Assembly: GCA_030949605.1 (NCBI GenBank)
Contig: JAUZSH010000032.1
Location: 1 to 40,000, forward strand
Length of the DNA: 40,000 bases
From: Ghiorsea sp.
Lineage (GTDB): Bacteria; Pseudomonadota; Zetaproteobacteria; Mariprofundales; Mariprofundaceae
Direction: 5' to 3'
This document shows, in pieces, positions 25,758-33,193 of the stretch. Position 1 is the stretch's first letter. Each line of letters begins with the position of its first letter. Both the position numbers and the translations under genes were made by a program. The notes under the pieces are model-generated. The model searched no databases. It had not been told where the DNA came from and worked only from the letters and a program-made list of their open reading frames with translations.

Positions 25758-26576
25758 GTGAACACATGTCCAAAGATGCCGCTAAAAGTGGCATGTATGC
25801 AACTTTGCTCTTCGGATGATGTTGCGAAAAATTTGCAACGGATAACCCAGCTTTTGGCCAATCATGACCAGCCTCTTGATGTGTTGCTCTTGCCCGAAAA
25901 TGCCACACTGATTACCCGTAGCCATGCATTAAAACAACATCATGCGCAGCCTTGTGAATACAACAAAATATTACAACACTTCAGCAACCTCGCCAAAATC
26001 AATCAATGTTGGTTGGTGGCAGGGTCAATATTGATTCAAGACATGAAGAATCCTGATAAATTTTTCAACCATAGCCCTGTATTCTCCCCTGAAGGTAAAC
26101 TCATCGCTGCATACAACAAAATGCACTTGTTTGATGTGGATTTGGGTGATGAATCGTGGCAAGAATCCAAGCATATCAGTGCGGGTGAAGCACCCGAAAT
26201 GGTCACGCTGAATAAACAATGGAAAGTGGGCTTATCAATTTGCTACGACTTGCGATTTCCTGAACTTTATCGGCAATACAGTGCGCAAGGCTGTAATATT
26301 TTCACTGTGCCTGCCGCGTTTACTGTGCCAACAGGTCAAGCCCATTGGGAAATACTACTCAAAGCTAGAGCCATTGAGAATCAAGCTTATGTGTTGGCTG
26401 CAGGCCAAGTTGGGCAACATACTGACGGACGAAAAACTTACGGGCATAGTCAAATCATCAGCCCTTGGGGAGAAACCCTTGCAGAAATAGAAAATGATGA
26501 AGGTATCATTTCAGCACATCTTATTTTAGATGATTTAAAGCAGCGTATGCCCGTGTTGCAACATCGCCGCATTTAA
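25758..26576 (+). CDS. Nitrilase-superfamily carbon-nitrogen hydrolase (Nit1/Nit2-like)
   Basis: Cytosolic amidase-type enzyme, 272 residues. The Glu-Lys-Cys triad is E47 (LLPENAT), K121 (YNKMHLFDVDL) and C162 (LSICYDLRFPELYR), with the Nit-like DLRFPELYR extension. Relatives hydrolyse omega-amides or the deaminated glutathione by-product, so a metabolite-repair role is possible. The GTG at 25758 directly follows the previous stop; ATG 25776 is an alternative start. yigZ begins directly at the stop codon. Confidence 0.9.
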   Translation: MNTCPKMPLKVACMQLCSSDDVAKNLQRITQLLANHDQPLDVLLLPENATLITRSHALKQHHAQPCEYNKILQHFSNLAKINQCWLVAGSILIQDMKNPDKFFNHSPVFSPEGKLIAAYNKMHLFDVDLGDESWQESKHISAGEAPEMVTLNKQWKVGLSICYDLRFPELYRQYSAQGCNIFTVPAAFTVPTGQAHWEILLKARAIENQAYVLAAGQVGQHTDGRKTYGHSQIISPWGETLAEIENDEGIISAHLILDDLKQRMPVLQHRRI

Positions 26577-27182
26577 ATGGATTATGATGTGCCACAAACA
26601 CCGCTTGATGATGAACAAGTCATCAAAAAAAGTCGCTTCATCACCCATATCCAAAGATGTGAAAACACAGCACAAGCCAAGGCATGTATTGCAAACATCA
26701 AGACTCAATACCCCGACGCAAGGCATCATTGCTGGGCATATATTGCTGGTCACCCCACGACCAGCATTCATATCGCTTGTAGCGATGATGGCGAACCTTC
26801 AGGCACAGCAGGAAAACCTATTTTAAATGTTTTGCAGCATCGTGGCATTGGTGAAATTGTATTGGTGGTGGTTCGCTACTTCGGCGGCATTAAACTTGGT
26901 GCAGGCGGCTTGGTGCGCGCCTATTCCAGCTCGGCAAGCCATGCTATGGATAAGCTTGAAGTGATGACACTTGTCGAACAAAGATCATTTACAATAATTT
27001 TTGATTACGGCTTAGAACGCAATATCAAACACCTGTTGGAAACACACAACATCAGTATCCAACAAGCCAATTATAGTTCGCGTGTATCACTCAGCATTGA
27101 TGTGCCAATCACTGATATTGAAAGCTTCAACAAACAACTGATCAACATGAGCGCAGGTAGCGTTTCGCTCATACCAAGATAA
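26577..27182 (+). CDS. yigZ: YigZ/IMPACT family protein
   Basis: 201 residues with the two usual parts: an N-terminal UPF0029 (IMPACT) domain containing KKSRFITHI, SDDGEPSGTAGKPIL and VVRYFGGIKLGAGGLVRAYS, and a C-terminal DUF1949 domain. The family resembles ribosome-associated or peptidase-like proteins; the bacterial function is not settled. ATG directly after the nitrilase stop; last gene of the run starting at 24324. Confidence 0.93.
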   Translation: MDYDVPQTPLDDEQVIKKSRFITHIQRCENTAQAKACIANIKTQYPDARHHCWAYIAGHPTTSIHIACSDDGEPSGTAGKPILNVLQHRGIGEIVLVVVRYFGGIKLGAGGLVRAYSSSASHAMDKLEVMTLVEQRSFTIIFDYGLERNIKHLLETHNISIQQANYSSRVSLSIDVPITDIESFNKQLINMSAGSVSLIPR

Positions 27183-27271
27183 TTTTTTAATGCAGGCTTG
27201 TACTCTACACTCCATTCATATACAAAACGCAGCACTCACCTACAGTTTATCATCAAAGGGGAAATGACAAT

Positions 27272-28678
27272 ATGCATGAAATCACCTGTACACACTGCAA
27301 CAAAGCATTCAAAATTGATGAGTCTGGCTATGCCGACATACTCAAGCAAGTTCGCGACCGAGCCTTCGAGCAACAATTACAAGAACGACTTGAGCTGGCA
27401 GAAAAAGAAAAGATAAATGCCGTAAAATTTGCACAAAATGAAGTCCGTCATGAAATACAAAAAAATGTCTCGGCTAAGGATGCCCAAATTCAGAACCTTC
27501 AAGCCCAGCTGGATGCAGGTGACGTGGCGCAACAACTTGCAATCAGCGAAGCTTTGAGTGCCGTCCAACAACAATGTCATACACTCACCAATGCGCTTGA
27601 AAAAGAAAAGCAAGAGAAACAAGCTGCATTGAAAATGGCAGAAATGGAGCTTGCCAATGGTATCGATGCTACGGCTGCCAAGAAAGAAGCTGAAATTCAA
27701 AAGCTCAAAGCACAGCTCACCGCGAATGAAATAGCGACCAAGCTCGCAGTGACTGAAGCAGTCACTGCGGTGGAAAAAGAACGCGATGAATTAAAAAACA
27801 ACCTCAAGCAATCAGAACTTGAAAAAGAACTCAGCGAAAAATCACTCAAAGATAGATACGAAACACAAATCAAGGATCGCGATGATGAAATTGAGCGCAT
27901 TCGAGATATGAAAGCGAAGCTATCTACCAAAATGGTTGGTGAAACGCTAGAACAACACTGTGAAACGGAGTTCAATCGTATTCGCTCAACAGCCTTTCCT
28001 AGAGCTTATTTTGAAAAGGATAACGATGCGAGCATGGGAAGTAAGGGTGATTACATTTTCCGCGACTCAGATGAATCAGGCACGGAAATTGTTTCTATCA
28101 TGTTTGAAATGAAAAATGAAAGTGACACCACAGCTAGCAAGAAAAAGAATGAAGATTTCCTAAAAGAACTCGATAAGGATCGTGTAGCCAAAAAATGTGA
28201 ATATGCCATTTTGGTCTCTCTGCTGGAGTCTGACAATGAACTCTACAACACTGGCATCGTTGATGTGTTTCACCGCTATCCGAAAATGTATGTGATTCGA
28301 CCACAATTCTTTATACCTATGATTACACTGCTGCGTAACGCTGCGATGAAGTCGCTGGAATACAAAACCGAACTTGCTCTGGTGAAAGCGCAACATGTTG
28401 ATGTCACAAACTTTGAAAACGATCTTGAGACATTCAAAGCAGCATTCAATAAAAATTACAACCTCGCCTCCAGAAAGTTTGAGACCGCTATTGACGAAAT
28501 TGACAAATCAATCCTTCATCTGCAAAAAACAAAAGAAGCCCTGCTCGGAACAGATAGAAATCTTCGCCTTGCCAACAACAAGGCTCAAGATGTCACCATC
28601 AAAAAGCTTACACGACGAAACCCCACCATGGCTGCCAAATTTGATGCCTTAACGCATCAAAATGACGCTGATGATTGA
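27272..28678 (+). CDS. DUF2130 coiled-coil protein with nuclease-like core
   Basis: 468 residues. The N-terminus has a CTHC zinc-ribbon-like pair, followed by a long coiled coil (about 25-230) rich in Glu, Lys and Ala, and then the DUF2130 core. [12 protein letters not shown] and [10 protein letters not shown] give the D...ExK spacing of PD-(D/E)xK nucleases. The C-terminal part is helical. Function unknown; DNA cleavage is an inference from the fold. Ribosome site aggggaa before ATG 27272. Convergent with the acyltransferase gene, 15 bp away. Confidence 0.87.
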   Translation: MHEITCTHCNKAFKIDESGYADILKQVRDRAFEQQLQERLELAEKEKINAVKFAQNEVRHEIQKNVSAKDAQIQNLQAQLDAGDVAQQLAISEALSAVQQQCHTLTNALEKEKQEKQAALKMAEMELANGIDATAAKKEAEIQKLKAQLTANEIATKLAVTEAVTAVEKERDELKNNLKQSELEKELSEKSLKDRYETQIKDRDDEIERIRDMKAKLSTKMVGETLEQHCETEFNRIRSTAFPRAYFEKDNDASMGSKGDYIFRDSDESGTEIVSIMFEMKNESDTTASKKKNEDFLKELDKDRVAKKCEYAILVSLLESDNELYNTGIVDVFHRYPKMYVIRPQFFIPMITLLRNAAMKSLEYKTELALVKAQHVDVTNFENDLETFKAAFNKNYNLASRKFETAIDEIDKSILHLQKTKEALLGTDRNLRLANNKAQDVTIKKLTRRNPTMAAKFDALTHQNDADD

Positions 28679-28693
28679 TGCCAAAACGCTGGT

Positions 28694-29614
28694 TTAAGGT
28701 GCGCCATGAACCACTTGAGTTAGCTCTTCATTGGTTTCCACAGCTCGCCACCGGCGGTGCATCCACAACCACTGTTCGGGGTTTTCCTTAATTACCGCAT
28801 CAAAACTTTTACATGCCGCAGTCATAATAAACACTTCATTGGTCGCTTTATCACTTGTCAGTTCAGGGCAAGGCACATGCCAAAATTTAAGCGTAAACTT
28901 AAAATCTTTACCCTGACGTACCAACGCCATGCCAACCATAGGCACGCCTTTGGCAACAAAAGGAGCGGGCAAATGGCTTGTGCTGGCGATATGCCCTAAA
29001 AAGGGAACTTTGATGCCATTACCTGCGCCCATATGCTGATCGAGAGCAGAAACAATGCAGTGATTATCTTTGAGAGCTTTGATAAGCCAACGTACACCGC
29101 TATTGCGCGCATAAAGATTTGTGCCAAAGCGCGAACGTGAAGCAAGTGTGTAAGTATCCAGTGATTTTTGATTGAGTTGACGGTAAATCATCGAGGTTTG
29201 ATAACCCATTATAGCAGGCATTAATCCCATCAACTCCCAGTTGCTAAAATGAGAGGCCAGTAAAAAAACACCTTTTTGTTGAGCCAGCGCATCATCGAGC
29301 ACATCTTGACCTTCAATCTCGACATATTGAAGCAGGTCATCACCTTGCGCTGAAAAAACATAAGGAATTTCCAGTAAGGTTCGTCCCATATGTGCGAACG
29401 TTTGCCTAGCTAAAGCTTTGCGCTCTTGTTTGGGCTTTTCAGGAAAAACCCGAGCAATATTACGCAAAGCGACATGACGATGCCGTTTGTCTAAGGTATA
29501 GTAAAGCCAACCCAAACCATCACCCAAGGCATGCATCACAGGCATAGGCACTTTAGCAAGCCCAGAAAAAAGCAGACGTGTCCAAAAAGGAGCTTGTTTG
29601 TTTTCAGGCATCAT
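28694..29614 (-). CDS. Lysophospholipid/lipid A acyltransferase, LpxL/HtrB type
   Basis: Membrane-associated acyltransferase of the LABLAT family that adds secondary acyl chains to lipid A or a related lipid, about 306 residues. The HX4(D/E) catalytic motif is HFSNWE, with RQLNQKSLDT and DQHMGAGNGIKVPF as the following blocks and one N-terminal hydrophobic segment. ATG 29614 overlaps the stop of the Trm112-like gene by one base (TGATG), so the pair is coupled. Whether it is LpxL, LpxM or a paralogue cannot be decided here. Confidence 0.88.
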   Translation of the reverse strand: MMPENKQAPFWTRLLFSGLAKVPMPVMHALGDGLGWLYYTLDKRHRHVALRNIARVFPEKPKQERKALARQTFAHMGRTLLEIPYVFSAQGDDLLQYVEIEGQDVLDDALAQQKGVFLLASHFSNWELMGLMPAIMGYQTSMIYRQLNQKSLDTYTLASRSRFGTNLYARNSGVRWLIKALKDNHCIVSALDQHMGAGNGIKVPFLGHIASTSHLPAPFVAKGVPMVGMALVRQGKDFKFTLKFWHVPCPELTSDKATNEVFIMTAACKSFDAVIKENPEQWLWMHRRWRAVETNEELTQVVHGAP

Positions 29615-29784
29615 CAATCCGCCAAAGGTTTGGCCTCATCCACCAACATGACTGGAATATCATCACGAATGGGGTATTCAAGTTGGCAACTTTTGCAAAC
29701 CAAACCCAATTTATCCTGATTATATTCAATCTTATTCTTACACTTTGGGCAAACCAAAATCGCAAACAAATCTTTATCAATCAT
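29614..29784 (-). CDS. Trm112-like zinc-ribbon protein (YcaR family)
   Basis: 56 residues. Two CxxC pairs, ILVCPKCKNK and LVCKSCQLEYP, form the zinc ribbon, and PIRDDIPVMLVDEA is the conserved tail. In E. coli a similar protein, YcaR, is encoded next to lpxK, so linkage to a lipid A gene fits. Partner and function are not certain. Confidence 0.88.
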   Translation of the reverse strand: MIDKDLFAILVCPKCKNKIEYNQDKLGLVCKSCQLEYPIRDDIPVMLVDEAKPLAD

Positions 29785-29803
29785 CGTATTTCAACTCCAC
29801 TAT

Positions 29804-29826
29804 ATAAGCGCATAAGCGTATAAGCG
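29804..29826. repeat. Three 8-bp repeats (ataagcg) in a divergent promoter region
   Basis: ataagcg occurs at 29804-29810, 29812-29818 and 29820-29826, in register every 8 bp, just upstream of the Trm112-like gene. Confidence 0.6.
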
Positions 29827-29867
29827 TAAGCATAACCAACCTTTTATAGATTTCACTAACTTCACGA

Positions 29868-29895
29868 TTGCAGCAAGGGAAAGCCTGCCTATACT
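29868..29895 (+). promoter_or_regulatory. Possible sigma-70 promoter of exbB
   Basis: -35 TTGCAG (29868-29873), 16-bp spacer, -10 TATACT (29890-29895), 45 bp before the exbB ATG. Confidence 0.55.
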
Positions 29896-29940
29896 TGCGT
29901 CAAGTTTTATACTTAACGTCGTTTAAAGGATGCTTTTTTC

Positions 29941-30549
29941 ATGTACGAATTTATTTCTCAAGGTGGCATCGTGATGTACATCTTAATTACAACCTCTTTG
30001 GTTTCTTTAACCATTATCTTTGAACGCTTTTGGAGTTTACGCGCATCGGCAGTCATCCCGCTCAATGAAGTTGCTGCCATTGAAAATGATGTGCGCGACG
30101 GTCGTGTTGAAGAAGCATTAGAAACCTGTAAAAACAACAATACAGCCATGAGTCGTATCCTTTGGGTGGCATTAAAAAATCGTGGTGTTAAGCGCAGTAT
30201 TATGAAAGAAATTCTGGAAGAAGTTGGTCGGCAAGAAGTGGCTCACTTGGAGCGTTTTGTCGGTGTATTGGCTTTGATTGCTGCGATTTCTCCCCTCTTG
30301 GGGCTTTTGGGAACAGTCATTGGCATGATTGAAGTCTTTCAGGTCATTTCTGTGGAAGGTGTAGGTAAAGCAGATGTGTTGGCTGCAGGGATTTCCAAAG
30401 CATTGAATACCACTGCGGCGGGTATGGCCATTGCCATTCCGACACTGGTCGCCTATCGCTTCTTTGAAGCCAAAGTCAATCAATATGTTATTGATATTGA
30501 ACAGCATGCTTTGTATTTCGTTGACCTACTCAAAGGTGAGCGTGAATGA
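29941..30549 (+). CDS. exbB: ExbB/TolQ/MotA-type proton channel protein
   Basis: 202-residue inner-membrane protein of the ExbB family, which with ExbD converts proton-motive force to energy for outer-membrane transport. Three hydrophobic segments (near residues 10-27, 110-135, 150-175) and the conserved PLLGLLGTVIGMIEVFQ and LNTTAAGMAIAIPTLVAYR regions. The gene overlaps exbD by 4 bp (ATGA). No tonB is visible nearby. The short form is more like ExbB than TolQ, but TolQ is possible. Confidence 0.88.
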   Translation: MYEFISQGGIVMYILITTSLVSLTIIFERFWSLRASAVIPLNEVAAIENDVRDGRVEEALETCKNNNTAMSRILWVALKNRGVKRSIMKEILEEVGRQEVAHLERFVGVLALIAAISPLLGLLGTVIGMIEVFQVISVEGVGKADVLAAGISKALNTTAAGMAIAIPTLVAYRFFEAKVNQYVIDIEQHALYFVDLLKGERE

Positions 30550-30959
30550 ATCTTCGCCCCAATCGTAAGCGCGGTGACTTACTTGTTGATTTAACACCCA
30601 TGATTGATGTGGTGTTTTTGATGCTGATTTTCTTCATGGTTAGCACCAGCTTCACTGCCAATAACAGCATCAAACTGGACTTACCACAAAGTAAATCGCA
30701 AGCTGCCAACAAGGATATTGAGCAAGTGACAGTAAGTATCAATGCTCAAGGACAATTGTTTGTTCAAGATGAACCCGTTGCTGATGGTGAATTACGCCGT
30801 CGTATTTTGAATATTAGCAAAGGTGATCCCAATATGCGTGTCGTATTACGCGCCGATGCCGAGGCAAAGCATAAACGTGTTATTCTTGTTCTCGATACCA
30901 TTCGTGAGCTAGGTATGGGAAAAGTCGGCATTGCGACCGTACCTGTGGGTGGAAACTAA
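30546..30959 (+). CDS. exbD: ExbD/TolR-type proton channel protein
   Basis: 137 residues: a short cytosolic N-terminus, one transmembrane helix with the essential Asp D21 (LTPMIDVVFLMLIFFMV), and a periplasmic domain with ISKGDPNMRVVLRADAEA. It forms the channel with the ExbB-like protein it overlaps. The stop lies 1 bp before lysC, so all three are likely co-transcribed. Confidence 0.9.
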   Translation: MNLRPNRKRGDLLVDLTPMIDVVFLMLIFFMVSTSFTANNSIKLDLPQSKSQAANKDIEQVTVSINAQGQLFVQDEPVADGELRRRILNISKGDPNMRVVLRADAEAKHKRVILVLDTIRELGMGKVGIATVPVGGN

Positions 30960-30960
30960 C

Positions 30961-32175
30961 ATGAGAATTGTACAAAAATATGGTGGTACATCTGTTGCCT
31001 CCGTTGAGCGTATTCAAGCCACGGCTCAAATTATTAAAGCTGAACTGGATAGCGGTAATGAGGTGGCTGTGGTGGTCTCTGCCATGAGTGGTGAAACCAA
31101 CCGCCTACTCCAACTGGTGAATAGTATGAGTGATAACCCACCCATGCGCGAAGTTGATGCACTTGTAGCCACAGGTGAGCAAGTCACCGCTGCATTGCTC
31201 GCCATTGAACTGAACAAGTTGGGTATCATCGCTTATTCATTCAGTGGCGCACAAGCTGGCTTCAAAACCGAAGGTAATCACAGTAAGGCTCGTATCAAAG
31301 ATGTACAAAGTGACCATTTGATTAAACACATGGAGCGCGGCGAAGTACCCGTGGTAACAGGCTTTCAAGGTGTTGACGAACAGGGCAATACCACCACTTT
31401 GGGGCGCGGCGGCTCAGACACATCTGCAGTAGCACTAGCCATTGCCGTCAAAGCTGATTCTTGCGACATTTATACCGATGTGGATGGCATTTACACGACC
31501 GACCCACGCATTGAACCCAATGCGCGCAAGATGGACAGCATCAGTTATGAAGAAATGTTGGAATTTGCATCCTTGGGTGCAAAAGTATTACAAACACGCA
31601 GCGTAGAGTTGGGTATGCGCTACAATATGCCCATTCATTTACGCTCAAGCTTTGATTTGGTTGAAGGAACATGGGTAACAAGAGAGGATTCAAACATGGA
31701 ACGTGCAGAAATTTCAGGTGTGGCATACAACCGTGATGAAGCCAAGGTCACCATCAAAGGTATTCCCGATCAACCTGGCATTGCCGCTGCTGTATTTGGA
31801 CCTGTTGCAGAAGCAGACATTAATGTGGATGTGATTGTGCAAAATGTTTCCGAAGATGGACAAACCGACTTAACTTTTACCGTGCCGCGTAATGACTACG
31901 ATGCCACGATAACCTTACTGCAACGTCTTTGCGAAAAGATGAAAGCACGCGAAGTCTTGGGTGATAATACCGTGGCTAAGGTATCCATTATTGGTGTAGG
32001 TATGCGCTCACATACAGGTGTTGCTAAAAAGATGTTTGATGTTCTTGCTCAAGAAAACATCAATATTCAAATGATTACTACCAGTGAAATCAAAGTCACC
32101 GTGGTACTCGAAGAAAAGTATGTGGAATTGGCCGTGCGTTCATTGCACGAGGCTTTTGGCTTGAATCACACTTAA
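30961..32175 (+). CDS. lysC: Aspartate kinase (lysC type)
   Basis: Phosphorylates aspartate, the entry to lysine, threonine, methionine and diaminopimelate synthesis. 404 residues. Catalytic motifs are VQKYGGTSV (6-9 region), VVVSAMSGETN, TLGRGGSDTSAVALA and DIYTDVDGIYTTDPR, followed by two C-terminal ACT domains (from about residue 265), where lysine or threonine feedback usually acts. ATG 30961 is chosen: it lies 1 bp after exbD, and an earlier in-frame start would overlap exbD without need. The stop at 32173-32175 is directly followed by IS DNA. Confidence 0.95.
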   Translation: MRIVQKYGGTSVASVERIQATAQIIKAELDSGNEVAVVVSAMSGETNRLLQLVNSMSDNPPMREVDALVATGEQVTAALLAIELNKLGIIAYSFSGAQAGFKTEGNHSKARIKDVQSDHLIKHMERGEVPVVTGFQGVDEQGNTTTLGRGGSDTSAVALAIAVKADSCDIYTDVDGIYTTDPRIEPNARKMDSISYEEMLEFASLGAKVLQTRSVELGMRYNMPIHLRSSFDLVEGTWVTREDSNMERAEISGVAYNRDEAKVTIKGIPDQPGIAAAVFGPVAEADINVDVIVQNVSEDGQTDLTFTVPRNDYDATITLLQRLCEKMKAREVLGDNTVAKVSIIGVGMRSHTGVAKKMFDVLAQENINIQMITTSEIKVTVVLEEKYVELAVRSLHEAFGLNHT

Positions 32176-32404
32176 GAGGTCACTGCAAAACTCTTCATCC
32201 GAGTTGAATTGCCGCTATTTAAAACCTGAAAAAAAACTCCCTGCTGGTAATATAAGTCATCGACGACACAAACCAACAAGGAGAGTAAAGAAGAACCACC
32301 TACATAATGAGTTATCGCTTGCTGGAAAAGAATTCAAGGGTCATTACTTCCTTGGCTTGAGGATGAGCTTGGTTCACTGAGCGAAAAGCAGTGTCAACTT
32401 GTTA
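32176..32404 (+). mobile_element. DUF772-type IS, 5' fragment
   Basis: Matches 8690-8925. The transposase start codon has decayed (ATG to AAG in aaagaagaacc), and the fragment ends after about 40 codons. It abuts the lysC stop codon. Confidence 0.85.
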
Positions 32405-32463
32405 CATATGTATTCTAGGCAGGAGCATGGGAATGCGTAAAAATAATGTATGTGTGAAGATGG

Positions 32464-32487
32464 ATTCCCGCCTACGCGGGAATGACG
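32464..32487 (+). repeat. dRS3-like hairpin repeat
   Basis: attcccgcctacgcgggaat followed by gacg: the ATTCCC(N8)GGGAAT form known from Neisseria dRS3 elements and similar repeats in other proteobacteria. Related hairpins lie at 316-346 and 6153-6174. Confidence 0.7.
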
Positions 32488-32512
32488 AATTTTAGCCTGA
32501 CTGCGTAACATC

Positions 32513-32788
32513 CGACATTCCGCACCCCTAAATCAATATTACTTTATTTAATTTATCTATATTTTTCAACAGGTTAGAAAAATGAGGCTGTTTTCGCTAA
32601 ACTGTGCCACCTCTCATGAAAGGTATATTTGAGGGTAAATGACTAAAATTATGAATAATCCTCTTGTCATGAGGGCTAAAGTCACAAGCAATGCATTACC
32701 ATAATAAGCTTGTTTAGCGTTGCAAACATTATGTTTTCATGTCTTTTCATTAAATACCAAAAATCAAAATCAAGGGTGCGGAATGTCG
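32513..32788 (+). mobile_element. MITE family 2, with 8-bp target duplication
   Basis: 276 bp, non-coding, AT-rich, with 15-bp perfect inverted ends CGACATTCCGCACCC (32513-32527 and 32774-32788). Flanked by exact 8-bp repeats GTAACATC (32505-32512, 32789-32796). Removing it restores GCGTAACATCAGTT, which is the end of the IS seen at 23077-23097. Confidence 0.9.
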
Positions 32789-32836
32789 GTAACATCAGTT
32801 ACTCAAAAAGTATGGCGTAAGCGTTGCGTATAGGTT

Positions 32837-32948
32837 GGAAGTGAGGCTTTAGCCTCGCATTGATGAATGATATTCAATCACTTCGCCAGAAATAGAACAA
32901 AATCTAACACTTGGCTTTTTTTTTGGGCGAGGCTAAAGCCTCACTTCC
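32837..32948 (+). repeat. 112-bp palindromic (REPIN-like) element, copy 2
   Basis: 22-bp inverted arms (32837-32858, 32927-32948) identical to those of 2721-2833, with a diverged loop retaining gccagaaat and cacttgg. Some similarity seems to continue about 30 bp past the right arm (gcataag). A second inverted repeat, GTGCAA...TTGCAC, follows at 32980-33019. Confidence 0.83.
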
Positions 32949-33026
32949 TATGGACATAACCGCATAAGTTTCCAGTTATGTGCAAGACTTTTGTGGTCAG
33001 CCTAGTAAAAGTTTTGCACTTTACAC

Positions 33027-33134
33027 CTTACATTGAGCGGGTATGTTTTATCGTTTCCTTGGTTATTTTATCCTTATAAATCAATGAAATAAGGATATAC
33101 ATCACGATTCTGATTATCCTACGAATTTCAATCT
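33027..33134 (-). mobile_element. MITE family 1, truncated copy 4
   Basis: 108 bp matching the left end of copy 2 (CTTACATTGAGCGGGTAT onward) to aatttcaatct, where it breaks off into unrelated sequence. The base before CTTAC is C here but A in copies 1-3, so the terminal repeat begins at CTTAC. I see no gene in 32176-33193. Confidence 0.87.
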
Positions 33135-33193
33135 TCCGTAAAAGGTACACAAGCTATGGTTAAGACATCAAATCCATATAGGATGGATGAAGA

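Noticed and set aside
29804-29826. Iterons
   Set aside because: Three 8-bp units only, in an ordinary divergent promoter region, with no replication gene.
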